Positions 52,820 through 62,201 of a stretch of DNA of 64,000 nt are shown here, piece by piece (the stretch's first letter is position 1; every line of letters starts with the position of its first letter). The DNA lies in assembly GCF_021729155.1 (NCBI RefSeq), contig NZ_JAJQYA010000008.1:107901-171900 (forward strand), read 5' to 3'. The notes under the pieces are model-generated. The model had not been told where the DNA came from. It saw only the letters and a list, made by a program, of their open reading frames with translations, and did not search any database. The position numbers were made by a program, and so were the translations under genes. The DNA is from Membranihabitans marinus. Lineage in GTDB: Bacteria; Bacteroidota; Bacteroidia; Chitinophagales; Saprospiraceae.

Positions 52820-54169
52820 ATGGCTACCATATTTATCCCATTAATCATTGGAATCGTTTTTATTATTGTTTCTACTTCCAAATGGCATCTTCACCCTTTT
52901 CTCGCCCTCTTGATATCAGCCTATTTCATTGCTTTTATGACTGGTATTGACAGTAGTGAAATTGCAGGTATTATCGGACAGGGCTTCGGGAAAACCCTAA
53001 GTGGTATCGGCATCGTAATTATCGCGGGAACACTAATAGGAGTAATTCTCCAAAAATCCGGTGCGACCATAACCATAAGCAATGCCATATTAAGAGTGGT
53101 ATCGGACAAACGCCCCATATCGGCTATGAGTATTATTGGATATATTGTCTCCATCCCAGTATTCTGTGATGCTGCCTTTGTAATACTATCTTCTATTAAC
53201 AAATCCTTGGCCGCCAAATCCAAAACCTCCCTCATTCCCATATCCATAGGTTTGTCTACGGGATTGTACGCACCTCACGTTCTCATCCCTCCTACCCCAG
53301 GCCCTATAGCAGCGGCAGCTAATCTTGAAATGAACAACCTATTTATGGTTATCATCACCGGTATTATTATAGCAATTCCCGTAGTGGTCGTAGGTCATCT
53401 TTACGCTAAATATTTAAGTAAAAAATATAAATTCGCCCCTCAACAAGATAACGATTTCGAGATCCAAATGGCCGAATTAAATGAAATCCCATCTCCTAAA
53501 TTATGGATGGCATTGGCCCCTATACTGGTTCCCATCTTGCTGATGGCGCTGGGGACAACTACTGGATTGATGAAAGAAAGTGGCAATACCATGTTGGAAA
53601 CCATCTTTACCTTTGTCGGATCACCAACCAATGCATTGCTCATTGGTTTAGGTTTTGCTATGTTGTTACTGCCTTCATGGGACAAAACAACTCTAACCGA
53701 TTGGATGGAAGACGGATTGAGCAATGCTGCCAAAATCATCATTATCACCGGCATGGGTGGAGCATTGGGCGCCATCATACAACAACTTCCTCTAGGAGAT
53801 TATTTGGGCAACAATTTAAGTCAATCCTCCTTGGGATTATTGATTCCATTTATTATCGCCGCCATTCTCAAGACAGCACAAGGCTCATCTACCGTAGCCA
53901 TAATAACCACTTCTGCTATTCTATTTCCAGTACTCCCGGAATTGGGACTGGATTCCAACATGGGCAAAACTTGGGTCATCATGGCCATTGGTTCTGGTGC
54001 GATGACGGTATCCCACGCCAATGACAGCTATTTTTGGGTCGTCTCCAAATTTAGCAACATGGACATACTTACAGCTTACAAAACCCATACCACAGCAACT
54101 GCTATTCAAGGTTTCACCGGTATTATCTTTGTTTATCTGGGCTATTTTTTGACACAATTTTGGACATAA
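52820..54169 (+). CDS. GntP-family gluconate/glycerate permease
   Basis: 449 residues with about 12 hydrophobic helices. GntP marks include KSGATITISNAILR, GYIVSIPVFCDAAFVIL (cut as IPVFCDAAFVIL), PPTPGPIAAAANL and GSGAMTVSHANDSYFWVV. Members import gluconate or related hydroxy acids with H+. Placement directly after glycerate kinase makes glycerate or a related acid a likely substrate. Confidence 0.93.
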   Translation: MATIFIPLIIGIVFIIVSTSKWHLHPFLALLISAYFIAFMTGIDSSEIAGIIGQGFGKTLSGIGIVIIAGTLIGVILQKSGATITISNAILRVVSDKRPISAMSIIGYIVSIPVFCDAAFVILSSINKSLAAKSKTSLIPISIGLSTGLYAPHVLIPPTPGPIAAAANLEMNNLFMVIITGIIIAIPVVVVGHLYAKYLSKKYKFAPQQDNDFEIQMAELNEIPSPKLWMALAPILVPILLMALGTTTGLMKESGNTMLETIFTFVGSPTNALLIGLGFAMLLLPSWDKTTLTDWMEDGLSNAAKIIIITGMGGALGAIIQQLPLGDYLGNNLSQSSLGLLIPFIIAAILKTAQGSSTVAIITTSAILFPVLPELGLDSNMGKTWVIMAIGSGAMTVSHANDSYFWVVSKFSNMDILTAYKTHTTATAIQGFTGIIFVYLGYFLTQFWT

Positions 54170-54264
54170 TTAATATAATTATTAATAAGTTTTAGCGTTT
54201 TATTGACTTTAACCATTATACAGATTCACATTCTTTTTAATACATTTGTTAAAAAATTAATATT

Positions 54265-54834
54265 ATGAAATACCTACTGCCTATTCTTGCCTTTTTAGTG
54301 TTTACTTCATGTAAAAATGATGCTAAAAAAAGTGAAGAAAATTCAATGACTCCGGAAGCAGCTCCGATGGAGAGCAAAGTACCCAGTTATGATTTAGCCA
54401 AAACCACATTAACCTGGACGGCATTTAAAACTCCAGCCAAGGCTGGTGTCAAAGGAACCTTTGACGATATCAGTTTAGAAGGGAATAGTTTTTCCATCAA
54501 TACTGCATCAGTCAACACAGGAGAGCCCAATATCAGAGATCCGAAATTGGTTCAATTCTTTTTCAATAAATTATCAAACACCACTATTTCGGGGAATTAC
54601 GGTGCGCCAGAAGGCAATAAGATGCCCATTACTCTTAAAATGAATGGAGTAGAAAAAACATTTGATTTCAATTATGAATTAAATGACACTGCTACAGTTG
54701 TAAGTGGAACTATTGATATCGTAAGCGATTTCAGTGGCAGCGATGCATTATCCTCGATCAATGAGGCGTGTAAAGAATTACACGAAGGCAAAACATGGTC
54801 TGATGTAGATATTCAGATTGTGTCTTTGAAATAA
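54265..54834 (+). CDS. YceI-family lipoprotein
   Basis: 189 residues with lipoprotein signal (LLPILAFLVFTSC). The lipocalin-like YceI fold is visible as LTWTAFKTPAKAGVKGTFDDI (cut as WTAFKTPAKAGVKG), INTGEPNIRDPKLVQFFF-like segments and a final VDIQIVSLK. YceI proteins bind isoprenoid or other apolar ligands in the periplasm. Ends before a bidirectional terminator. Confidence 0.85.
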   Translation: MKYLLPILAFLVFTSCKNDAKKSEENSMTPEAAPMESKVPSYDLAKTTLTWTAFKTPAKAGVKGTFDDISLEGNSFSINTASVNTGEPNIRDPKLVQFFFNKLSNTTISGNYGAPEGNKMPITLKMNGVEKTFDFNYELNDTATVVSGTIDIVSDFSGSDALSSINEACKELHEGKTWSDVDIQIVSLK

Positions 54835-54857
54835 AATTTTACAAATATCAAATATTG

Positions 54858-54892
54858 AAAAGGGAGGATTGTAGTGACAATCCTCCCTTTTT
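54858..54892. terminator. Bidirectional terminator between convergent genes
   Basis: A stem of about 15 bp, AAAAGGGAGGATTGT / ACAATCCTCCCTTTT, with a 4-nt loop (AGTG). T-rich or A-rich on either side so it can serve both the YceI gene and the leftward hydrolase gene. Confidence 0.88.
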
Positions 54893-54972
54893 ATTTACAA
54901 TGCGAAATTGATTTTTGGGAATCTTTGAAAATCTCTGAATAGGGTCGGCTATGGTCTACAAAGATATTGACC

Positions 54973-55863
54973 TTACAGGTATTTTTTAAACCATTCCACT
55001 CCGTCTCCAAAGATTAAATCAGGTGGAACATCGCGGTGTTTATTCGGATACCAAATTATTTCTTTGGGTTGTTTTGCTTTTTTATACAAAAATTTTGAGG
55101 TGATAGGCGGTACAATTTCATCGTTGGATGCATTGACCATCAACAAAGGTCTAGGACTAATATCGGCCACAAAATTGATAGGATCTATCACACTAAAATA
55201 AGCTTTCACTGCAGGAGTCAAGCCCTTAGCTCCAAACATAAAATGCATCTTTCCACCAGCCAAAGTTATCACTGGCACTTTGATTCTCTTCTCGATAGCG
55301 GAAAAAATAGTACCTATCATGCCCCCAAGACTGATGCCAAAATAGCCAATGCGATCGCTGTCTAAATTGGCCTGACTTTCAATAAAATCTACGGCTCGCT
55401 GTAAATCAAAGACGGTTTGAGACATTACATCCCTAGTCCAATAACGATATCCATCGGTCAAACTAAAATCGAAATCCTTCGTCTCCCGATCTCCATGATT
55501 GGCAATATCGACCCGCAATACGGCATATTGATGATCAATGAAAAACTGATTGCCATATTCCATATAATCTGCTTCTTTGTGGTCACCCAAGCCATGCATA
55601 AAGATAATTACAGGCCATGGCTTATTGACTTCCTCATTGGGCATGGTTAGCGTGGCTGTCACTGTTTGCTGATGTACGCTTTCAAATGTTATATCATAGG
55701 TTTTCATATCGGAATCACTCTTCCTATCTGCAATGGTGGCATTTAATGGCAACTGGCTATCGTATTTATAGTATTCCTCGATCGACAGATCTTTTACCGT
55801 CCCACAACTGATGAATAGAGCAATAAATACTAGGCTGAAAAGGATAATTTTTGTCTTCTCCAT
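54973..55863 (-). CDS. Alpha/beta hydrolase lipoprotein (dienelactone hydrolase/acetyl-esterase-like)
   Basis: 296 residues with lipoprotein signal (LVFIALFISC, C20). IIFMHGLGDHKEADYM holds the oxyanion loop, GYFGISLGGMIG the nucleophile elbow (S within GISLGG), ASNDEIVPP the acid and YPNKHRDVPP the histidine. Likely a surface or periplasmic esterase acting on decorated glycans. Cotranscribed with the ceramidase-like gene (6-nt gap). Confidence 0.85.
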   Translation of the reverse strand: MEKTKIILFSLVFIALFISCGTVKDLSIEEYYKYDSQLPLNATIADRKSDSDMKTYDITFESVHQQTVTATLTMPNEEVNKPWPVIIFMHGLGDHKEADYMEYGNQFFIDHQYAVLRVDIANHGDRETKDFDFSLTDGYRYWTRDVMSQTVFDLQRAVDFIESQANLDSDRIGYFGISLGGMIGTIFSAIEKRIKVPVITLAGGKMHFMFGAKGLTPAVKAYFSVIDPINFVADISPRPLLMVNASNDEIVPPITSKFLYKKAKQPKEIIWYPNKHRDVPPDLIFGDGVEWFKKYL

Positions 55864-55869
55864 ATTTTA

Positions 55870-57132
55870 TTATTGTTTAAAATCGTCTGCTGCTGGATTG
55901 TTTTTTATAAGTTCTAGCGCTTCATTGACCAATACATCCCCTGTCATTTCTCCTAAACTGGTTCGTGATACGTAGTCATATCTCTTAAAGCTTTGGAAAT
56001 CTTCCTTGGTCAAAATATAGCCAAAAGCATCATTGGTCAGTCCAAATACAAAGGGTTGATTGGATTTCATTTTACGCTTGAGGTAATAGCCGATATTGGG
56101 CAATGCTTCTCCGGGAATGGTAACAATTTGAGCGGTTCCGATATTGATTAAATTCATCTGGGTTTTTACAAAATAATTTCCATCTTTTTCTTCTCCAAAA
56201 TTGACCAAAGTCATCAATTGTTTCATCAATGGGGAAGTGACCGGAAAGGTTACTTGTTTTGCCTGAACAAAAACCTGTGGATCTTTTAATACTTCACTCT
56301 CTCCTACTATTCTGAGGGCTTCATCGGCGAGAATATATCCAATGCGTTTACATTCGGCATAGGTTTGAACTTCATGCATTCCCGGTCTGCGATTATCAGC
56401 AGTAACCATTCCTCCTTGGGCCCCATTCATAAATACGGCTACCCCACCTACTCTTTCTTCGATTCTATCATATAATGGACCACAAAGATCAGGGGAGAGA
56501 ATGCCACGACTATTCCCTATCACTTCGGGATGAATAGCATAATTGACTAAGGTAGCGATCACGTCATTACTCTTTGCATCGATGGCTTGAATAACTCCAC
56601 AACGGGGATCGTATAATTCATCGGCATAATAATTGAAAGCTATTTTTCCTTTTGCCTCCCCTACATTAACTTTTAATACGGCGGGTCGAGTATTGGCCAA
56701 AGCCTCTTTAATCGCCTCAGCCATTTGCTGAATACAAAATGATAAATACTCCGGGTCGGCTGATGATTTTCCCGTTTCATCTGGAAATCCATAGGCGTCA
56801 GGGGCACTGTGAGTATGGCTCGAACCTATGATAATATTTTGGGCTGGAATTTCAGGTACTAATTTCCTTGTTTCATCCGCCAACAAAGAAGGCCAACCAA
56901 GATTGTCAATGCCGACGATAGCTAGGCGTTCACCTCCCTTTTCAACCACCATTACTCGAACAAACAAATCCCCCTCCTTCTTGTGTGCAGGTTTGGGAAT
57001 GCCTACCCCTCCAGATACCGGTAATAATGGAGATGGGGTAATGATTCTCTTGGCCGCTCCTACCTTGACTTCTTGGCTGCTACCTATCACAACAGCAACC
57101 AAAATTGCCAATATGGTATAAAAATAACGCAT
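55870..57132 (-). CDS. Neutral/alkaline ceramidase N-terminal domain-like secreted protein
   Basis: 420 residues with Sec signal (ILAILVAVVIGSSQ). Residues 22-260 match the ceramidase-type domain: VGAAKRIITPSP, GDLFVRVMVVEKGG, IIIGSSHTHSAPDAYG (zinc histidines) and FMNGAQGGMV. The usual C-terminal immunoglobulin-like domain is absent, so a family member of shorter form. In glycan-rich Bacteroidota and Planctomycetes, such proteins are common beside sulfatases and esterases and may cleave amides other than ceramide. Confidence 0.85.
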   Translation of the reverse strand: MRYFYTILAILVAVVIGSSQEVKVGAAKRIITPSPLLPVSGGVGIPKPAHKKEGDLFVRVMVVEKGGERLAIVGIDNLGWPSLLADETRKLVPEIPAQNIIIGSSHTHSAPDAYGFPDETGKSSADPEYLSFCIQQMAEAIKEALANTRPAVLKVNVGEAKGKIAFNYYADELYDPRCGVIQAIDAKSNDVIATLVNYAIHPEVIGNSRGILSPDLCGPLYDRIEERVGGVAVFMNGAQGGMVTADNRRPGMHEVQTYAECKRIGYILADEALRIVGESEVLKDPQVFVQAKQVTFPVTSPLMKQLMTLVNFGEEKDGNYFVKTQMNLINIGTAQIVTIPGEALPNIGYYLKRKMKSNQPFVFGLTNDAFGYILTKEDFQSFKRYDYVSRTSLGEMTGDVLVNEALELIKNNPAADDFKQ

Positions 57133-57200
57133 GTTAATATAATTTTATCCTTTGCAAAATATTTATTGACTTAAGTTCAATTATACTTAATTTAGACTAA

Positions 57201-57224
57201 TAATTCTATTTTTATATAGAATTA
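57201..57224. promoter_or_regulatory. Inverted repeat in the divergent ceramidase/BNR intergenic region
   Basis: Arms TAATTCTAT / ATAGAATTA (9 bp) with a 6-nt centre. Sits between divergent genes starting at 57132 and 57270, so a shared operator is possible. Confidence 0.4.
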
Positions 57225-57269
57225 ATCAAGTAAATAACTGAAAATTAATCTATACCAAATTACTTTCTT

Positions 57270-58640
57270 ATGTTGTACAACAGATCTATTCCCCTATTAA
57301 AATTCTTTTTTTACCTAGCAAGCCTTCTATTTTGTTTAACCAGCTGTCAGTCCAGTAGTTCGGAGAAGACCATTAAAACATCGTATGAAGAGAGTATTAT
57401 TTTCCCCGAACAAGGTGACCATGTTCATGGCCCCACCATTGCTCAATTACCCAATGGAGATATTCTTTCCGCTTGGTTTCAAGGATCTGGTGAGCGATGG
57501 GCCGACGATGTAGTCATTATGGGATCTAGATTAACGCAAGGGGACAGTATCTGGTCTGAACCCTTTTTAATGGCAGATGTGGAAGATTATCCCGACATTA
57601 ATCCCGTTTTATATCTAGGTAAGGATGAAACCTTATGGTTGTTTTGGTATCCAGTGCTGGCCAACCAATGGGAAACATCTATCCCGATGTATCGAAAATC
57701 TACCGACTATCTCAACCCTGGCCCTCCAAAATGGTCGTGGCAAGATATTATTTTCGTTAAACCGGGCAATAAGACTGAGCGAGGGATTCAACCTAGTGAT
57801 CGTTTTGTGGAAGGTGTTCAAAAGCAACTTAGAGAATATGAAGAATATTTCAACGAAAACATTTTAAATGAATACAGTTCAGAAGACAGAGAAAAATATC
57901 TGATTCATTGGGAAGAATACAAAGCAAAAGTAGACAGTTTGGCCAGAGGTGGGAACATGATGAGAAAAGGAAGAATTCCAAATGATGGTGGATATGACGA
58001 AGCCGAGTTAGGATATCCAATAGCCCGAAGAATCGGTTGGCAAACAAAAAACAAACCCATCCTTTCGGGAAATAGAATAATTCTTCCCCTCTATTCGGAT
58101 GGATTGGATTGCAGCATTTTTGCTATAACCGAAGACCAGGGTGAGACTTGGACTTATAGCAATCCTATCCTAGGTGGAGCAGGTATACAAGCTACTGTAT
58201 TTAAAAAATCAAATGGACATTTAGTATCCTATTTCAGAGACAACGGACCACCTCCTCAGCGAATTCAAGCCTCAATATCAACCGACAATGGCGACCAGTG
58301 GTCTATCCCCAAAGATATCGACCTTCCCAATTCAGGAGCTGGATTCGACGGTGTAACCCTAGCGTCGGGTGAATGGATCCTAGTTTACAACCATCTCGAA
58401 GACGGCAGATATAATCTTTCAGTGGCAATGTCTAATGACGAAGGTCAAACATGGACGAGAAAAAACATTGAAAATGATGAGCGAGGTCTCGACAAAGGGA
58501 CTTCAAGTCATTATCCTTCGGTAATTGAAGGCTTGGATGGACGGATCCATATAATATATAGCTATCACCACAAGGATAGAGAAGATGAGAAAAGTAAAAC
58601 CGTAAAATATGTTTCCATAACCAAAGATTGGATTCAATAA
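57270..58640 (+). CDS. Sialidase-fold BNR-repeat lipoprotein
   Basis: 456 residues with lipoprotein signal (LASLLFCLTSC). Starts HVHGPTIAQLPNGDILSAWFQG (cut as IAQLPNGDILSAWF), typical of exo-sialidase-like propellers. Asp boxes occur near residues 286 (TEDQGETW), 337 (STDNGDQW) and 388 (SNDEGQTW). A polar insert of about 90 residues (about 165-250; EEYFNENILNEYSSEDREKY) separates the first blades, unusual for the family. Sialidase activity is not implied; many relatives act on other glycans. Followed 10 nt later by the propeller-toroid gene. Confidence 0.78.
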   Translation: MLYNRSIPLLKFFFYLASLLFCLTSCQSSSSEKTIKTSYEESIIFPEQGDHVHGPTIAQLPNGDILSAWFQGSGERWADDVVIMGSRLTQGDSIWSEPFLMADVEDYPDINPVLYLGKDETLWLFWYPVLANQWETSIPMYRKSTDYLNPGPPKWSWQDIIFVKPGNKTERGIQPSDRFVEGVQKQLREYEEYFNENILNEYSSEDREKYLIHWEEYKAKVDSLARGGNMMRKGRIPNDGGYDEAELGYPIARRIGWQTKNKPILSGNRIILPLYSDGLDCSIFAITEDQGETWTYSNPILGGAGIQATVFKKSNGHLVSYFRDNGPPPQRIQASISTDNGDQWSIPKDIDLPNSGAGFDGVTLASGEWILVYNHLEDGRYNLSVAMSNDEGQTWTRKNIENDERGLDKGTSSHYPSVIEGLDGRIHIIYSYHHKDREDEKSKTVKYVSITKDWIQ

Positions 58641-58649
58641 TCATCCATT

Positions 58650-60890
58650 ATGACTAAACTATTATTATATCTACTTATCCTTGTTTCTACATTGTTGCGT
58701 CCCTGTTTTGGACAAGATTCCAATCATGGTCACCACGACACCTCATTTATCCAAGAAATTCATGTCGGTCATACTCTTGATCCATTGGATGAATCGACTA
58801 AGGACGTAAGAGCTATCCACGTAGATGAATTGAACAATGTTTGGGCGGCCACGAAAAATGGGGTTTTCTGTAAAAAATCAAATTCCAATGAATGGACATT
58901 GATAACTACTGGCCATTTTCGCGGTCCGGCCTACGATGTTCAATCTGATAGCGAAGGTACGATATGGATGGCTACGTGGATGGGAGTTATATCATACGAT
59001 GGTCAAGACCTCAATCACTGGGAAGGCTTAACGCCCCCAATTGCCAAAATATCAGCTGATGAAGAAGGCGTGATAGCTCTGGGACCAAAGGGATTTTGGC
59101 AACTAATAAACAATCAATGGAAGGCTATCGATGTCAATATGGCTCATAGTATACGATCTATTGAATCTCATAAATCGGATGGCTACTATGTGTCTACCGA
59201 TGTTGGCTTGTACCATTTATCCGACGGCAAAGCAGAGTTGCATCGAGGATCTAAGGATATGATAAGTGCCTATATTAGAAGTACCGATTATGCAAGTGAC
59301 GGTAGATTATGGGTTGGAGGATTAGGCGGTATTAGTATTTGGGAAGATGATGATAAAATACATGAAATCAGACCTAGTGAAGGCTTGCCCAATGGAGAAG
59401 TTAGGGTGGTCAAGCAGGGGCCAGATCAAGCGATGTGGATCGGTACCGACTACGGAATTAGCTGGATCCCTTCGCAGCAAGATGAATACCGCGTGTATTT
59501 ATCTCCGCGTTGGTTGGTAGGCAATCAAGTTCGAGATATTGATTTTGATCGCGAAGGCCATGTTTGGGTAGCCACTGATAATGGAATTAGTCAGATAAAA
59601 CGCAATTCCATGACTTTGGCAGAAAAAAGTGAATATTATTATAACCGGCTCATCAATCGATTTATTCGTCCACCATGGATACCGGCAAGACTACATTTAG
59701 AGAATGCTGGAGATACGACTTCATTTCGATTGGATGACGATGACAATGATGGTGAATTCACCTCTAATTATTTGGTTATGGAATCATTGCGTTATGCGGT
59801 GACCAAAGACAGCTTATCTAGAGAAAGAGCAAAAAAGGCATTTGATTTTTTGTACTTACTGCGAGAAGTAACAGGTGATAGCGGTTTCTTTGCTCGTACG
59901 GTAATACCGGTAGATTGGACGGTGATGCACGATCACAATAGGATTGTGCCGATCAAGGAACGAGCAGATGCTTTGGTCGATAATCCCAGACAAAAGTTTG
60001 TAGAGGAGAGATGGCATGTCTCAGCCGATGGTCAATGGCGATGGAAGGGCGATACCAGTAGTGATGAGATATGCGGTCATTTTTTCGGATATTATTTTTA
60101 TTATAATCTAGTAGCTGATGAGTCAGAGAAAAAGAAGATAGCTCATCATGTTTCCAAAATCCTAGATCATTTATTGGCAAACGATTTCAATTTAACCGAT
60201 GTTGACGGTCGACCGACGAAATGGGGGATTTGGTCTCCAAATCAATTAAATAACAATCCTGATTGGACCCCAGAGCGAGCATTAAATTCGATGGAGCTGC
60301 TTTCATTTTTTAAGTTGGGATCATTTATGACTGGGAATCATACCTATGAAGAGATCTATCATCAACTTATTGATGAACACGGTTATTGGGAGAATGCACA
60401 GTCAATTTTATCACCGGATCCTGCATTCAACACTTATTTTGATATTTTTCTAACGGCCTATCTCTATCCCGTTTTAATACAGCAAGAAAGGAATCCAGAC
60501 CTATTGAGGAAGTACAAAAATCATTTGGACAAATGGTTTGTTTTACATCGAAAGAGCAACAGTCCATTTATTAATTTCTTATATAATTATCTCGGTCACA
60601 ATCGTGAGGGTTTAAAAGAATCCATCACATTTTTACAAGATAGTCCTTTAGACTTAGTCGATTACCATATAGACAATAGCCTGAGAGAGGATGTTGTGTT
60701 AGGGAGAAGTCCGATATTAGAAGAAATTCAAACAGAGGATCTTCGACCGGTGAGTGAATATCGAACTATTCGATGGGATGTTAACCCCTTTATAGCCAAG
60801 GCCGGTAATCCTCATCAAGAGCGAGAGCCTGTTTTTTGGTTATTGCCTTATTATTTAGGCCGATATATCGATTTAATCCAAGCGGAATAA
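58650..60890 (+). CDS. Secreted propeller (two-component-regulator-type) plus alpha/alpha-toroid protein
   Basis: 746 residues with Sec signal (LLYLLILVSTLLRPCFGQ). Residues about 45-335 form at least six Reg_prop-like beta-propeller repeats (VDELNNVWAATKNGVF, SDSEGTIWMATWMGV, YASDGRLWVGGLGGISIW, GPDQAMWIGTDYGISW, DREGHVWVATDNGISQI). Residues about 350-746 are all-helical with WIPARLHLENAGDTTSF, WHVSADGQWRWKGDTSSDEICGH (cut as ADGQWRWKGDTSSDEI) and WGIWSPNQLNNNPDW, resembling a toroid glycosidase. No kinase or membrane domain is present, so not a hybrid sensor. Surface glycan enzyme or binding protein by inference. Confidence 0.65.
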   Translation: MTKLLLYLLILVSTLLRPCFGQDSNHGHHDTSFIQEIHVGHTLDPLDESTKDVRAIHVDELNNVWAATKNGVFCKKSNSNEWTLITTGHFRGPAYDVQSDSEGTIWMATWMGVISYDGQDLNHWEGLTPPIAKISADEEGVIALGPKGFWQLINNQWKAIDVNMAHSIRSIESHKSDGYYVSTDVGLYHLSDGKAELHRGSKDMISAYIRSTDYASDGRLWVGGLGGISIWEDDDKIHEIRPSEGLPNGEVRVVKQGPDQAMWIGTDYGISWIPSQQDEYRVYLSPRWLVGNQVRDIDFDREGHVWVATDNGISQIKRNSMTLAEKSEYYYNRLINRFIRPPWIPARLHLENAGDTTSFRLDDDDNDGEFTSNYLVMESLRYAVTKDSLSRERAKKAFDFLYLLREVTGDSGFFARTVIPVDWTVMHDHNRIVPIKERADALVDNPRQKFVEERWHVSADGQWRWKGDTSSDEICGHFFGYYFYYNLVADESEKKKIAHHVSKILDHLLANDFNLTDVDGRPTKWGIWSPNQLNNNPDWTPERALNSMELLSFFKLGSFMTGNHTYEEIYHQLIDEHGYWENAQSILSPDPAFNTYFDIFLTAYLYPVLIQQERNPDLLRKYKNHLDKWFVLHRKSNSPFINFLYNYLGHNREGLKESITFLQDSPLDLVDYHIDNSLREDVVLGRSPILEEIQTEDLRPVSEYRTIRWDVNPFIAKAGNPHQEREPVFWLLPYYLGRYIDLIQAE

Positions 60891-60910
60891 GGAATGGGAA
60901 GTGGTCAATT

Positions 60911-61070
60911 ATTAATGGTTAATGGTTAGTGGTTAGTGGTTAATGGTTAATGGTTAGTGGTTAGTGGTTAGTGGTTAGTGGTTAGTGGTTAATGGGTAAT
61001 GATTAATGGTTAATGGTTAATGATTAATGGGCAATGGTTAATGGGCAATGGGCAATGGTTAATGATTAAT
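60911..61070 (+). repeat. Heptanucleotide tandem array (GGTTART-type, period 7)
   Basis: About 20 imperfect copies of a TGGTTAR unit with variants TGGTTAG, TGGTTAA and TGGGCAA. The interval 60891-61430 holds no gene. A short version occurs at 29290-29325. Confidence 0.9.
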
Positions 61071-61430
61071 AGTTTTAATTGCTCATTACAGAGCTGATTT
61101 CATGGTATGGAATATTCCTCACTAAGTACACAAAGATTTACTTAAAGAACCAAAAGTGCAGCTGTTAAAATGTCTAACCGCTCATGAAATTTTTAAAAAA
61201 TAGAAAAATATATTTACATAAAATCGTTATAATTTTTTAACACATTTGACTTCTATCAAACTCCAATCTTCCTATTTATTAAGCCTTGATTCAATCCTGA
61301 AACTCTATTTGGCATAAATAGAATATTTATCTCGGTATTAAACCTTCAAGGAAATTCATCATCTATCTCTCAAAATTCAGACTAGTCCGAAGGATTTTAT
61401 TTCTTTTGATGTCTAATAAACAAAAACAAC

Positions 61431-62201
61431 ATGATGGCTAAGACCATATTATTATCTAAATCCTTTTTGGCGATCTTATTCTTTGCCCTTATCTCATCTT
61501 ATTGTGAAAAGGATTCATCGGAATTATCATCAAACAACCAAGACATCCCCTCAGTATATTCAAAGATTTACGGTGCAAAAAGCATTAGCATTGACGGTGA
61601 TTATGTTACTATTAAGACAGAAGGTATGCCAGATCACAAGAGTGTATACTACGAAACCAATCATGAATTATACGAATCCTTTTCGGGTAACACCTTTGAA
61701 GGCAATCCTTTTCGCAAAAACCCCAATACCATAGTCACTCAAAATTTAACTTTTAAGATTCCCCTTAACCCTGAAAAAGCAGCCAATAATAGAGCTACCT
61801 CTTTGGGCCCTATCGGTGTAGCACTCAATGGAGTGGCCTTGTACAACCAATATGCTGGCCCCAATAACCTTGAATTGACTCATGAGATCAACAGCTTCGA
61901 TCAATATTATGGCCACCCACAAGGTGTGGGACAATACCATTACCATGTGGAACCACTATATCTCACTACAGTAAAATCGACTCGAGCTGGATTAATTGGT
62001 TTTCTACTCGATGGATTTCCAGTCTATGGGCCAGAAGAAGATGGCAAAACACTAACGAGTGATGATCTCGACAGTTTTCATGGACACTCCCACCCTACAG
62101 ATGACTTCCCCAATGGTATATATCACTATCATTTCACCGCAGATCCTCCCTATCTCAATGGCAGTGGATATTATGGCAATCCTGGTACAATTTCACAATA
62201 A
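61431..62201 (+). CDS. YHYH-domain lipoprotein
   Basis: 256 residues with hydrophobic leader ending SSYC. The YHYH domain (about 105-256) is readable as PIGVALNGVALYNQYAGP (cut as IGVALNGVALYNQY), GVGQYHYHVEP and GIYHYHFTADPPY, with histidine-rich repeats likely to bind copper. The next two genes are a MORN-repeat protein and an SCO-type copper protein, so an extracellular copper-handling role is plausible. Confidence 0.9.
   Translation: MMAKTILLSKSFLAILFFALISSYCEKDSSELSSNNQDIPSVYSKIYGAKSISIDGDYVTIKTEGMPDHKSVYYETNHELYESFSGNTFEGNPFRKNPNTIVTQNLTFKIPLNPEKAANNRATSLGPIGVALNGVALYNQYAGPNNLELTHEINSFDQYYGHPQGVGQYHYHVEPLYLTTVKSTRAGLIGFLLDGFPVYGPEEDGKTLTSDDLDSFHGHSHPTDDFPNGIYHYHFTADPPYLNGSGYYGNPGTISQ

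Noticed and set aside
53503..54024. 173-codon frame inside the GntP permease gene
   Set aside because: It overlaps the permease in another frame. The composition is odd (many H, R, S) and there is no family signature.
60911..61070. Possible CRISPR array
   Set aside because: Units are 7 bp without spacers, and no cas genes are present; it is a simple tandem repeat.
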